Shown: positions 8,762-16,532 of the stretch, one piece after another | Numbering within the stretch: the stretch's first letter is position 1 | Layout: each line of letters starts with the position of its first letter | Virus record (IMG/VR): IMGVR_UViG_3300033233_000004 | Location: 107,837-171,836 of that record | From: a virus | Reading direction: 5' to 3' (one strand) | Length of the DNA stretch: 64,000 nt | The notes under the pieces: generated by a model | The model's input: only the letters and a program-made list of their open reading frames with translations | What the model was told of the DNA's origin: nothing | The model's database searches: none | Program-made: the position numbers and the translations under genes

Positions 8762-8833
8762 ATCTCCTTTTTGAGTGATTGGATGACAACTTTTGACACA
8801 TTCAATATACTACATAGAAATTTAAAAGTCAAG
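8762..8833 (-). repeat. 72-bp promoter-leader repeat, copy 1
   Basis: This segment contains -35 TTGACT, 17 bases, -10 TATATT (8804-8832), an untranslated leader and an AAAAGGAGAT ribosome site. It is identical over 72 bases to 40801-40872. It drives the DUF932 gene. Confidence 0.92.
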
Positions 8834-9575
8834 TAGCTATATGAAAATTCTTTACATTTTCTTCTGGAATAGTTATATCAGTAAAAAGACCAGTTTCTGT
8901 ATCAAATTCAAGAAATGTATACTCACTTTGCAGACAGTCAATATTGTAATTATTACCGATGGAACGTATCCCGTTTGTAATACCATCTCGCGCTGCATCC
9001 TTATGTATGTCTATCCACAATGTGTGCCCAAATACTTGCTTCAGTCCTTCTACAGGTTCGAAATCTAAATTATAATCACACCAAAGTATTCCAGAACATG
9101 GTCTTCTACCGCCCCTCGATTGACCAATCCAATGAATCGGAGATTCTACTGGTGTCGATGACCATGTAGTCAGGGTTTCTTCTACTTTGTCTAATGTCAA
9201 ACCTACATTATCCCATAACCCTTTTGAAAGACCTGCATGTGTTACCAATAATTGATGGTCTTTCAAATAGAGAAAATATTTTGATCGAGCTTTAATAGCA
9301 TCGTAATATGGTTGTAATAAATAATCTGTTTCTGGATTCCAACCAGAAGCTCTCATGTGTTGATATAAATACGATTCCTCGTGATTACCTCTGATTAAAC
9401 CACAATCACTACTCAGAATTAAACGCATACATTCAACTTGATCTCTTGGTGTGAATTTAAACGAATCCATAATATCACCAACAAAACAAAGTTGATATTG
9501 CGAGAAATTTCCAAGTAAGAATTGAACCAACTTTAAATCACCGTGGATATCGCCTATGAACAAATACTTACTCAT
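8829..9575 (-). CDS. PPP-family metallophosphatase (second copy)
   Basis: A 248-residue protein with GDIHGD (8-13), GDIMDS, RGNHEE, THAGLS and FGHT in the right order for a PPP-type dinuclear metallophosphatase. It is clearly different from the enzyme at 5.1 kb and closer in layout to Ser/Thr phosphatase or ApaH-like proteins of phages. It overlaps the gene upstream by 4 bases, and its stop region overlaps the -35 of the DUF932 promoter. Substrate unknown. Confidence 0.87.
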   Translation of the reverse strand: MSKYLFIGDIHGDLKLVQFLLGNFSQYQLCFVGDIMDSFKFTPRDQVECMRLILSSDCGLIRGNHEESYLYQHMRASGWNPETDYLLQPYYDAIKARSKYFLYLKDHQLLVTHAGLSKGLWDNVGLTLDKVEETLTTWSSTPVESPIHWIGQSRGGRRPCSGILWCDYNLDFEPVEGLKQVFGHTLWIDIHKDAARDGITNGIRSIGNNYNIDCLQSEYTFLEFDTETGLFTDITIPEENVKNFHIAT

Positions 9576-9799
9576 TCTTCAAGAGAGCCTATTATGATAT
9601 TTCGTTTGCGAACAATATCAAAAGCTTCATCTACGTCTACAACCATTTCGGTTTTGATATCTGCTGGTTTATTTAATGAATATTGCCATTCATCTTTACC
9701 AGTCCCTTTACTCTTTTTACAAAAGACAAAGGCTCGGTCATCCTGTTTATGTGTTGCCGCAGGAAGTGTAAATCCTGTTTCAAATTGAACCTCGTTCAT
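9572..9799 (-). CDS. Small protein of unknown function
   Basis: Start placed at MNEVQFETGFTLPAATHKQD because AAGGC precedes it; a longer frame has no site. The 75-residue protein has FVFCKKSKGTGKDEWQYSLN and an acidic C-terminus. It is coupled to the phosphatase by a 4-base overlap. No family recognised. Confidence 0.55.
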   Translation of the reverse strand: MNEVQFETGFTLPAATHKQDDRAFVFCKKSKGTGKDEWQYSLNKPADIKTEMVVDVDEAFDIVRKRNIIIGSLEE

Positions 9800-9807
9800 A
9801 ATATGCC

Positions 9808-10626
9808 TTATTGATTTGTTATTGAATTCACACACATATCAGTATAATAAGTTCCAGCCATAAGTTGTATCAGTAATTTATCTATAGCTTCTCTATCTGG
9901 CTGTGTAGGTAGAGTAGATGCTAACCAAGCTGATGTTAATTCTTTTTGTAAACCTTCTGCCATATCCTGAATAGCAGATAGTGAATATTTCCCACGCTTG
10001 ATCTCTGTAAGATAATCTGCATCTATATTGGTACGATCACAAATTATTTCACCAGTCCTTAAGAACTCAGTCCCTTGTCTCAATAACAAAATGAGACTAC
10101 TGGCATTCTTTGTATCATAGCCGAAGTTATCCACCATCTCTTTGCGCTTGGCACCCATATCACGTGTATGTCCACCATTCTTCATACGATGTAATTGACC
10201 AAGAGCATATTTTCCAAATGATTCATAAGCTAATTTGCTACTAAAGAGATGTCGATTAGATCGAAGTAATTGATATTGCCATTTACGAGTAATAATTTTG
10301 TTATCTGGTATCCAAAGTATTTCCATCAAATTTGGATTACATTTAAGCATTAGTCGAACTACTTTATCCATACTATAAACAATGACATCCCAATCACCAT
10401 CTTCCTCTGATGATTGATGTTCAAATTGTTCCCATTTATCAGGCGGCGCATTATTCAAACCTATGATATGTGTCAAAGGCGGTGTAACAAAACCAATAAG
10501 GTCATTATCGGAAAGACCTTGGATATAGGTACCATGAAGCATACTTCCTCTATACGCCAAGAAAACCGTGTTAGGAAGTAAATCAAACCGTGTTTCTCGA
10601 CCAAAGAGTTCAGGTATTTGTATCAT
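9808..10626 (-). CDS. Nucleotidyltransferase, RlaP-like
   Basis: A 272-residue protein with the polymerase-beta-type motif YRGSMLHGTYIQGLSDNDLI: the GS pair followed by the D-x-D metal site. The rest (NLMEILWIPDNKII, LRQGTEFLRTGEI) fits the RlaP group of nucleotidyltransferases predicted to act in RNA repair. The ATG is chosen inside a longer frame because it has the better ribosome site; it overlaps the end of the AAA ATPase gene by 17 bases. Repair of tRNA ends is an attractive inference given the tRNA array. Confidence 0.75.
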   Translation of the reverse strand: MIQIPELFGRETRFDLLPNTVFLAYRGSMLHGTYIQGLSDNDLIGFVTPPLTHIIGLNNAPPDKWEQFEHQSSEEDGDWDVIVYSMDKVVRLMLKCNPNLMEILWIPDNKIITRKWQYQLLRSNRHLFSSKLAYESFGKYALGQLHRMKNGGHTRDMGAKRKEMVDNFGYDTKNASSLILLLRQGTEFLRTGEIICDRTNIDADYLTEIKRGKYSLSAIQDMAEGLQKELTSAWLASTLPTQPDREAIDKLLIQLMAGTYYTDMCVNSITNQ

Positions 10627-11944
10627 ACTTAACCTTTTTTCTTTCCCAATAGCGTTTGATTGCCAATAGTTCACATTTCTTGGTAAATTGTGCACCCGTT
10701 TCACCTTCAGAGGCATTCACAAGTGGTAAAATCTCTGTTAGTGGGTCAAACTCGGTGAGAATACGATTTGCAATCATTGTTCTACCAGTCGCATCTGGTG
10801 AAATAAATTCAACCAATTTATCAATTCTACCCGGTCTTGTACTTTCACCTTGTTTATTCAATATACCTAAAGCCGAATCAATTCTCGAAATATCATTTGC
10901 TGTTATAAATGTTAAAACTCCATTCGATTGTTCAACACCAGAAATACAGTTGAGTAAACTATCAAGGGTCATAGCATTTTGGTTCATTTTATGTCCAACA
11001 TTGAAATTACCATCCTTGTCAAACAGACGGTCGATATCTTCAAATAAAGCAACACACGGAGCATGTTCAAGCATGTATTGCCAATTTTTTACTAAATCCT
11101 GATTATTCATTGAATTTAAATCAAAAGAAAAAATGGGTATATCCAATAATTGTGCAATGGCTCTAATGAAACTTGATTTACCAGTGCCAGCAGACCCATA
11201 TGCGCAAACTCCAAATCGCCAATCAAGTCCGTGGTCTAAATACCACTGTTCAGATTCTTTCCATTGTTGTAATAATACTTTCATCTCTTCTAATGAGTTA
11301 TTCAAAGCCAAATATTCAAATGGCTTTTTTGAAGTTGGTGCACCAAGGTCAGAAAGCGTATATTTTAACGGACGAATACCAGTTTCGAGTTCTGCGAATG
11401 ACTTTATATTACGTTCGTCGCCGGATGATGGAGCGGTAGTTTTATTACCTTGGTCATTTCTTAATTGGAGAATTGAACCAAACAACTTTTCAATTCTAAA
11501 TCTTGTTTTCCCGTTAGCATTTTGTTTACGATGATTATATTCATCTATAGCATTAATCAATAACTCTTCTGTATTAAACAAGCCGCGTACAAATGATATA
11601 GTAAGCATATTATTTGGGTCTCCATTATTATTAAATCCTTGAGAAACGAATAATGGTTTCCAACCTTTGAAAAATGTTAGTGCTTTACCTGAGCTTTCAA
11701 AAGGCACAGATTCATAACGATTACTTGGTTTAACAAATATATCTATGGCAATGTATCGTTTTTTTCCAATACGACTCGTTTTGAAATTACGCCATAGATA
11801 TCCCATTGTTGCTTCTGCTATTGTTCCATGTATCTCAAATGAAACAACAACATATGAAGTTAGCCGTTGAAGAAAACCACGTATTTGATTCCACATTGCG
11901 ATAATTGCAGCAATAGGGCCGAAGGTCATTAGATCAGCCATCAT
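10610..11944 (-). CDS. BCS1-like AAA ATPase
   Basis: A 444-residue protein with a hydrophobic N-terminus, a BCS1_N-like region (residues about 40-170) and one AAA module: Walker A GSAGTGKSS, Walker B CVALFEDID, sensor-like TFITANDISRID and an arginine-finger region RPGRIDKLVEF. Bacterial and phage BCS1-like proteins are AAA unfoldases or translocases; the mitochondrial member moves folded Rieske protein. The role in a phage is unknown. It is followed directly by the nucleotidyltransferase. Confidence 0.87.
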   Translation of the reverse strand: MMADLMTFGPIAAIIAMWNQIRGFLQRLTSYVVVSFEIHGTIAEATMGYLWRNFKTSRIGKKRYIAIDIFVKPSNRYESVPFESSGKALTFFKGWKPLFVSQGFNNNGDPNNMLTISFVRGLFNTEELLINAIDEYNHRKQNANGKTRFRIEKLFGSILQLRNDQGNKTTAPSSGDERNIKSFAELETGIRPLKYTLSDLGAPTSKKPFEYLALNNSLEEMKVLLQQWKESEQWYLDHGLDWRFGVCAYGSAGTGKSSFIRAIAQLLDIPIFSFDLNSMNNQDLVKNWQYMLEHAPCVALFEDIDRLFDKDGNFNVGHKMNQNAMTLDSLLNCISGVEQSNGVLTFITANDISRIDSALGILNKQGESTRPGRIDKLVEFISPDATGRTMIANRILTEFDPLTEILPLVNASEGETGAQFTKKCELLAIKRYWERKKVKYDTNT

Positions 11945-11947
11945 GGT

Positions 11948-12211
11948 TTATATTTTCTCCTGCTGTTTCATTTGGTTGGTTAAATTTTTCAAAAATTCTA
12001 AGGGGTATTGTTCCATTGGATGTTCCTTTATATACTCTTCACATTGTACCCATATCCATCCTTTTCTTGGTCTATAGTGCCGAGTTGTGCCAGTATTTTT
12101 TGGGTCAACTTCCAACTTATAGACATAATAGTAATACTCATCTAAGATTTGTTGTAATTCAAATAACGCTTTTGATAGTTTGCTGGCAATATTTGATTTG
12201 AACTCATCCAT
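11948..12211 (-). CDS. Small helical protein
   Basis: Eighty-seven residues with a Tyr-rich stretch (QQILDEYYYYVYKLEVDPKN) and a Lys/Gln-rich C-terminus. It lies 3 bases upstream of the AAA ATPase gene and its start overlaps the end of a tiny membrane-peptide gene, so all are probably one message. Function unknown. Confidence 0.65.
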   Translation of the reverse strand: MDEFKSNIASKLSKALFELQQILDEYYYYVYKLEVDPKNTGTTRHYRPRKGWIWVQCEEYIKEHPMEQYPLEFLKNLTNQMKQQEKI

Positions 12212-12293
12212 TACATAAGCTTACAAGTAATGAAACAAAGACACCAACTACAAGAAATAATGCAACAACCAATATGAGATGTTTGTATTTCAT
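12204..12293 (-). CDS. 29-residue membrane peptide
   Basis: The ATG overlaps the deformylase stop codon as ATGA, and the stop overlaps the next gene's start. The peptide MKYKHLILVVALFLVVGVF continues to a single transmembrane helix ending in CNG. Tight coupling on both sides argues that it is a real gene. Role unknown. Confidence 0.6.
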   Translation of the reverse strand: MKYKHLILVVALFLVVGVFVSLLVSLCNG

Positions 12294-12790
12294 CTGCCAT
12301 GACACTTTTTGAATTTCTTATTTGAGCCGCAATAACATTTTTCATTACGACCGATCTTTCGATTGATATCGGTAATTAAAATTCCATCAAGATGATTTGT
12401 CTCATGTTGATATACTCTGGAATCATCCCCTGTCAGAACACAATGTCCCATAACATCATCACTAACTTCAATTTGAGAATATCGTTCTACCCAACAATAC
12501 ACATCAGGTAAAGACAAACAACCTTCTTCTGATGTAATCATCGGACGGTCAAAACGAATAATAGTCGGATTAGCAACTCGATTCAAGACTTTCTTGGCAT
12601 CTTCCAATTTGCCAGAAGCTCCCCAATATACAAAAGCTCTTTTCTTGATGCCTATTTGTGGAGCACTCAACCCAATTGCATTTTTATGTTTCTTGATTTC
12701 TTCTTCCAATTGAGCAAATATAGATTCATATTCTTCTGGATAAATCGGGTCGGACGGCTTATGTAGTTCGACGAGATCAGTTACTATCAT
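12290..12790 (-). CDS. def: Peptide deformylase with C-terminal SEC-C zinc motif
   Basis: A 166-residue enzyme with all three deformylase motifs: GLSAPQIG (40-47), EGCLSLP (89-95) and QHETNHLDG (128-136), whose Cys and two His bind the catalytic metal. It should remove the formyl group from nascent proteins. Unusually, residues 146-165 form a SEC-C motif (C152, C154, C163, H164; NEKCYCGSNKKFKKCHG), a zinc tail known from SecA where it contacts SecB. Phage deformylases are known, mostly in marine phages; this tail may place the enzyme near ribosomes or a chaperone. Confidence 0.92.
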   Translation of the reverse strand: MIVTDLVELHKPSDPIYPEEYESIFAQLEEEIKKHKNAIGLSAPQIGIKKRAFVYWGASGKLEDAKKVLNRVANPTIIRFDRPMITSEEGCLSLPDVYCWVERYSQIEVSDDVMGHCVLTGDDSRVYQHETNHLDGILITDINRKIGRNEKCYCGSNKKFKKCHGR

Positions 12791-12801
12791 GATTACCCTT
12801 T

Positions 12802-13494
12802 CTATTTACGTGCATAACGACTCCAAATTTCATAATCCAATTGTGCGGGACTCATCTTGAGATTATCCGCACAACGTAAGAACATCTCTTCCCAATATAG
12901 ATACTTCTTACCTGTTGGCGTTGAAGTTGGTACATCTTCTTTATTATATACCTCTTTGAGAAATTTCAAGATGTGTGTGTCAAGTACTGCCAATCGTTGA
13001 TTAGGTCTGGTGTGGAGAATAAAAAATCGAGCCGTCTTAGCTCCAATGCCATGAATCTTTTCCAAATCTTCAACCGAACACATCCGTAAATTGATACCAG
13101 ATCGAACCAATTCTGCATATGATCGTGTAAGTACATCATATCTTCCAAGACTGGCCGTCTTAAGATTTCTTCTCAGTGTACGTTTTGCCAGCATACGTCG
13201 AACTCTTAAGAAAGGAGATGTCCCTTTTTCCAAAGCAAGAAACTTGTCTATTGCAAGCACAATTGTTTTTGCTGTCTTACCAGCTACTGCTACAGCAAAC
13301 AAAATGAACTTCTCAAGTTGTGCATCAGACATCTTCTTATGAGGGTCTGGACTTGCTAAATTGAACTCTATATTTACTTTGTGTTTTTGTGGCACTTTTT
13401 CTTTCTTTAGTCTGTTTATTTCACCATTTTCTTTGGAACGTTGTTTCCAGTTTTGTTGTCGAAGAAAGTATAAGTATGAATGTCCACCATCCAA
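12802..13494 (-). CDS. HhH-GPD DNA glycosylase-like protein
   Basis: A 230-residue protein with a helix-hairpin-helix segment IHGIGAKTARFFILH followed by the catalytic-Asp region LAVLDTHILKFLKEV, the order seen in HhH-GPD base-excision glycosylases. There is no C-terminal iron-sulfur cluster of the Nth/MutY type. It would remove damaged or mispaired bases. The first 25 codons overlap a small membrane gene, so the true start could be a GTG or ATG further in. Confidence 0.75.
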   Translation of the reverse strand: MDGGHSYLYFLRQQNWKQRSKENGEINRLKKEKVPQKHKVNIEFNLASPDPHKKMSDAQLEKFILFAVAVAGKTAKTIVLAIDKFLALEKGTSPFLRVRRMLAKRTLRRNLKTASLGRYDVLTRSYAELVRSGINLRMCSVEDLEKIHGIGAKTARFFILHTRPNQRLAVLDTHILKFLKEVYNKEDVPTSTPTGKKYLYWEEMFLRCADNLKMSPAQLDYEIWSRYARK

Positions 13495-13567
13495 CCATAC
13501 CAGTTATACAAAGATATATTCCAAGACCAATTGTGATTATTGAAAACCAATTTATTATAAGTTTCAT
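13421..13567 (-). CDS. 48-residue membrane protein
   Basis: The ATG has a strong TGAGGAGTAATGAT ribosome site. The product begins MKLIINWFSIITIGLGIYLC and contains two short hydrophobic helices followed by a polar tail. It overlaps the annotated start of the glycosylase gene. Function unknown. Confidence 0.55.
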   Translation of the reverse strand: MKLIINWFSIITIGLGIYLCITGMVGWWTFILILSSTTKLETTFQRKW

Positions 13568-13571
13568 ATCA

Positions 13572-14267
13572 TTACTCCTCAGTTGTTGGTTTTAACCATA
13601 GTTGTGGATAAAGCTTAAAAAGGGTATATGTTAACCGCCCAAACTTATTCAAAGCAAGGAGAGTCTTATATGAATTTGCTTTGAAGCATTTGGTCAACTC
13701 ATCACGTACTCGATCTACGGAGACAGTATTCAACTTGTTAATAAGCTTATCATTATAGAGACATACTTCCGTCTCATTCACAATCTGAAAGTCTTTCGTA
13801 ATAGAGAAGCGAATAGCTCTCAACATACGGAGCGGGTCTTCATTGAAGCGGTCAAATGAATTACCAACGCATCGAATAAGACCGACAGTGATAGCTGTAC
13901 GTCCATTATGAGGATCAATATACTCTCCTGTCTCGACATCTTGAGCAATGGCGTTCATGGTGAAATCTCGTCTGGCTAAGTCATCGTAGATGGTACCCAC
14001 TGTAACATTATCTGGTCGTCTGCCATCTGAATAGAAACCATCCCTGCGACATAATACAAAATCAGCATCACCCAACTTTGGCATCTTAGCCCGAATGGTC
14101 AGATACTGTTCCCGTTCCTGCCATATGGTACCACCATTGGCGAGAATGTAGTCACGCATAGCTTCATAGCTTGGAGCTTCAACAGCGTAGTCCAAATCTT
14201 TACCAATAGATAAACCAAGCAACTGGTCTCGAAGGGTTCCACCAACAAGATAAATTTTGATACTCAT
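13572..14267 (-). CDS. cca: CCA-adding-enzyme-like tRNA nucleotidyltransferase, short form
   Basis: A 231-residue class II nucleotidyltransferase: YLVGGTLRDQLLG (flexible GG-R motif), DLDYAV (metal-binding D-x-D), ARRDFTMNAIA, and EDPLRMLRAIRF (nucleotide-binding neck). Bacterial CCA enzymes have about 400 residues; this one stops after head and neck and lacks the body and tail that hold the tRNA. Most tRNA genes here do not encode CCA, so an enzyme that completes tRNA ends fits. It has its own strong promoter. It may be CCA- or only A-adding. Confidence 0.87.
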   Translation of the reverse strand: MSIKIYLVGGTLRDQLLGLSIGKDLDYAVEAPSYEAMRDYILANGGTIWQEREQYLTIRAKMPKLGDADFVLCRRDGFYSDGRRPDNVTVGTIYDDLARRDFTMNAIAQDVETGEYIDPHNGRTAITVGLIRCVGNSFDRFNEDPLRMLRAIRFSITKDFQIVNETEVCLYNDKLINKLNTVSVDRVRDELTKCFKANSYKTLLALNKFGRLTYTLFKLYPQLWLKPTTEE

Positions 14268-14285
14268 GAAGTTCCTTTATGACAC

Positions 14286-14314
14286 AATATAACACATGAA
14301 AGTGTCAATGTCAA
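14286..14314 (-). promoter_or_regulatory. Sigma70-type promoter for the CCA-enzyme gene
   Basis: TTGACA, 17-base spacer, TATATT on the minus strand, ending 19 bases upstream of the start codon. Confidence 0.85.
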
Positions 14315-14322
14315 GTAAAATT

Positions 14323-14364
14323 AAAAAAAAACTCAACATCTACAATTTCTTGTAAACATTGAGT
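14323..14364 (-). terminator. Rho-independent terminator after the protease operon
   Basis: ACTCAA and TTGAGT enclose TTACAA/TTGTA around a GAAA loop, followed by eight or nine T on the minus strand. It closes the lipoprotein-protease transcript just before the promoter of the CCA-enzyme gene. Confidence 0.88.
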
Positions 14365-14385
14365 TTAACAATGTTAATAGTTACT

Positions 14386-15033
14386 TTATCTGATTTTTGC
14401 ACTATCTATATTATTTGCAATTTGTATTTTGGTTAATAATGTTTCAAAAGCCGATACTTGAGCGGCTACACCATATACGATTTGATTATCTATACCAACA
14501 GACTTTTCTATTATACCTATCAATTCGCCGTCAGTATTGAAAACTCCACTACCAGAGGCTCCCGGTAATATCGCTTGATTAATTGAGAAATGATTAGTAT
14601 AGATACGATTGATATAACCAGTATTATGATAAAGGTGCAAGTGTGGTACATTTAATGAGTCATAAAATGTTAAAGGTTGTATCCAATAAATAATTTCACC
14701 TAAGTAAACATGTTGATTAACAACAATAGGAGATTTACTTTTACAATATGTACCCTTTAGTAAAGCTTGGTCTTCAACACTATCAACTACAGATACAACA
14801 CTATCAATTAATTCATCATTAATTATAGCCCAATGACTACAATTAATTACGACATGTTGTGCTGTGATAACATATTTGTTTCCTATTTGTACGCCAGACC
14901 CAAAGCCGTCATCTGTCCATACAATAACATAACGTGATATCATCTCACGAGTATCAATTCCGTTTCTATAAAAACAAGAAGAAAGAAACGGAATTATGAC
15001 AATGAATAGAAATGCTTTCACAAAAAAACGCAT
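14386..15033 (-). CDS. Lipid-anchored trypsin-like serine protease
   Basis: A 215-residue protein starting MRFFVKAFLFIVIIPFLSSC, a lipoprotein signal peptide with lipobox LSSC. The mature part has the chymotrypsin-fold triad: H in ITAQHVV, D in SVEDQALL, S in LPGASGSGVF. The start has a GAAGGA site; a TTG five codons earlier is less likely. It should be exported and anchored in the host membrane, cleaving envelope or incoming proteins. It forms an operon with another lipoprotein. A role in superinfection exclusion is inference only. Confidence 0.82.
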   Translation of the reverse strand: MRFFVKAFLFIVIIPFLSSCFYRNGIDTREMISRYVIVWTDDGFGSGVQIGNKYVITAQHVVINCSHWAIINDELIDSVVSVVDSVEDQALLKGTYCKSKSPIVVNQHVYLGEIIYWIQPLTFYDSLNVPHLHLYHNTGYINRIYTNHFSINQAILPGASGSGVFNTDGELIGIIEKSVGIDNQIVYGVAAQVSAFETLLTKIQIANNIDSAKIR

Positions 15034-15044
15034 GGATTTTTCCT

Positions 15045-15497
15045 TCAATATATGAAAATGAATTTTAACCGATGATACAAACCAGTTGCACCAAGTGGTG
15101 GTATAAAGACTTTTGTCTTAGCCATGTGTTGTAATGTTTCATTAGGAAGAATCACAGATTTTATAGAAACAAATTGTGGGTCTTGAATATTAATAAATGT
15201 ATCTACATGACCAATTTGTCCAGTACTCACAAGGTCTGGTCTGTCATTATCATATGCTTGAAGCGTGAAATATACTTCCAAATAAGGTACAACCCGTAGA
15301 GGTATAGTTCCTGTATTTGTAATATCACCGCCCGTAAATACGAAATAACTTAATCCTGTATCGGTTCTAATATAGAAGCCATAATTAAATTCGTATTGAG
15401 GATATACTGAAGTGACGATATCTCCTTTACAACTAAAGAGAGATGTGCAGAGTATAAGTAAGAAGAAAAAAGAAAAGTATTTGAAAGAAGGATTCAT
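15045..15497 (-). CDS. Lipoprotein of unknown function
   Basis: A 150-residue protein with signal peptide and lipobox (FFFLLILCTSLFSCKGDI). The mature part is beta-rich (YFVFTGGDITNTGTIPLRVV) and resembles small FxLYD-type or immunoglobulin-like secreted domains, without a firm match. Its gene ends 11 bases before the protease start codon, so the two act together or are at least co-expressed. Confidence 0.7.
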   Translation of the reverse strand: MNPSFKYFSFFFLLILCTSLFSCKGDIVTSVYPQYEFNYGFYIRTDTGLSYFVFTGGDITNTGTIPLRVVPYLEVYFTLQAYDNDRPDLVSTGQIGHVDTFINIQDPQFVSIKSVILPNETLQHMAKTKVFIPPLGATGLYHRLKFIFIY

Positions 15498-15499
15498 AG

Positions 15500-15585
15500 T
15501 ACCCTCAGTAGGATTCGAACCTACACGCTACTATTACTTCGCACTGGCTTCTAAGGCCAGCATGTCTGCATTTCATCATGAGGGC
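15500..15585 (-). tRNA. tRNA-Leu(TAG)
   Basis: Complete class II cloverleaf: acceptor GCCCTCA/TGAGGGT, anticodon loop CTTAGAA, long variable arm, T arm GTAGG/CCTAC. CCA is not encoded. First of a minus-strand tRNA array. Confidence 0.92.
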
Positions 15586-15776
15586 AGTAATAAGTACTAT
15601 GGTGACATTGCATTTGCAGCGAAGGACTTACTCTTAAAGTTACTGGCGGAAAAAGCACAAGAAGCAGGCGAAAGTATACCTTCTTGTGTAAGACCAGCAA
15701 GTAAACGAGCGGACAATGAACGAACTATACTTGAAGAGCTATCATTTGCTACGCCAGTACACATTACAACTATTGT

Positions 15777-15847
15777 CAAGGTGTTGGGAATCGAACCCAA
15801 ATTATTCCAATTTCCGATACTGGTACCATACCATTAGGCGACACCCT
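15777..15847 (-). tRNA. tRNA-Pro(CGG)
   Basis: Acceptor AGGGTGT/ACACCTT, anticodon arm CCAGT-ATCGGAA-ATTGG, T arm TTGGG/CCCAA. Short D arm; no encoded CCA. Confidence 0.85.
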
Positions 15848-15855
15848 GAAATTTT

Positions 15856-15918
15856 TGAGGAGTCACGGTCGCACACGCTTCGTGCATCCAAGTTAACCGT
15901 TTGTGAGTTGACTCCTCA
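15856..15918 (-). ncRNA. Inverted-repeat element between tRNA and gene
   Basis: A perfect 10-bp stem (TGAGGAGTCA/TGACTCCTCA) encloses inner helices CGGT/ACCG and GCAC/GTGC. It lacks a T loop, so it is not a tRNA. T-rich sequence follows, so it may terminate. Similar closed elements recur through the tRNA array. Confidence 0.45.
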
Positions 15919-15920
15919 TT

Positions 15921-16415
15921 TTATAACTCTCTTCGTACTATTTTATCCGCCGCATAAGATGCAGCATATGCTTCTGGCTTAGGCGTACATGGAAAACCAC
16001 AACCTCGAACCCATCCTATTGCCCAATCATACATTTCATTGCTTTTGAATTCTTTCTCTTTGTTGAAGTCTAAATGCATGTCATACTCCACAATATTTGG
16101 TAATTCAAATGTACCAGTATCTCTGAAATAAGTAGCCATCTCAATGATAATTTCAACTTCACGACTCAATCGTTTGAAATCATCTCGATGATATTCTCTT
16201 GTCATAGTCCCAACAATGTGTGCACCTTTACCATAACGGTAAAGTACAATAGCGATACCAAATTCTGCCCATCCCGCATCTTTTGGAAGAGAATCACATC
16301 CTACCCAAAGAGAAAATGGTTCCTGTCGATACTCAGCAACATATGCTTTAATATATTGTGCCAAGTCAGTAATATGAACACGAGAGAGACCAGTTGTTCT
16401 AAACTTGAAATCCAT
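15921..16415 (-). CDS. RNase H-like nuclease, DUF458/YkuK family
   Basis: A 164-residue protein with the YkuK/DUF458 pattern: WVGCDSLPKDAGWAEFGIAIVLY, KRLSREVEIIIEMA, YDMHLDFNKE and KPEAYAASYAADKIVRREL. The family is predicted to adopt an RNase H fold, and conserved Asp residues (CDS, HLDF) are present. The substrate is unknown. Location inside the tRNA array suggests RNA processing or decay, but that is inference. Confidence 0.85.
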   Translation of the reverse strand: MDFKFRTTGLSRVHITDLAQYIKAYVAEYRQEPFSLWVGCDSLPKDAGWAEFGIAIVLYRYGKGAHIVGTMTREYHRDDFKRLSREVEIIIEMATYFRDTGTFELPNIVEYDMHLDFNKEKEFKSNEMYDWAIGWVRGCGFPCTPKPEAYAASYAADKIVRREL

Positions 16416-16455
16416 GTCTATGGTTTCCTTTCTTTGTCAGCGTAACTTATTATTG

Positions 16456-16526
16456 CTGCCCCACAGAGATTCGAACTCCGATAAACACCTTCAAAGGGTG
16501 CCGTCCTTCCGTTGAACGATGAGGCA
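16456..16526 (-). tRNA. tRNA-Gln(TTG)
   Basis: Acceptor TGCCTCA/TGGGGCA, anticodon arm GCACC-CTTTGAA-GGTGT, T arm CGGAG/CTCTG, discriminator G. Confidence 0.9.
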
Positions 16527-16532
16527 ATTATT

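Noticed and set aside
15412-15837. Plus-strand open frame across tRNA-Leu and tRNA-Pro
   Set aside because: It runs through the complements of two tRNA genes and has no protein-like character.
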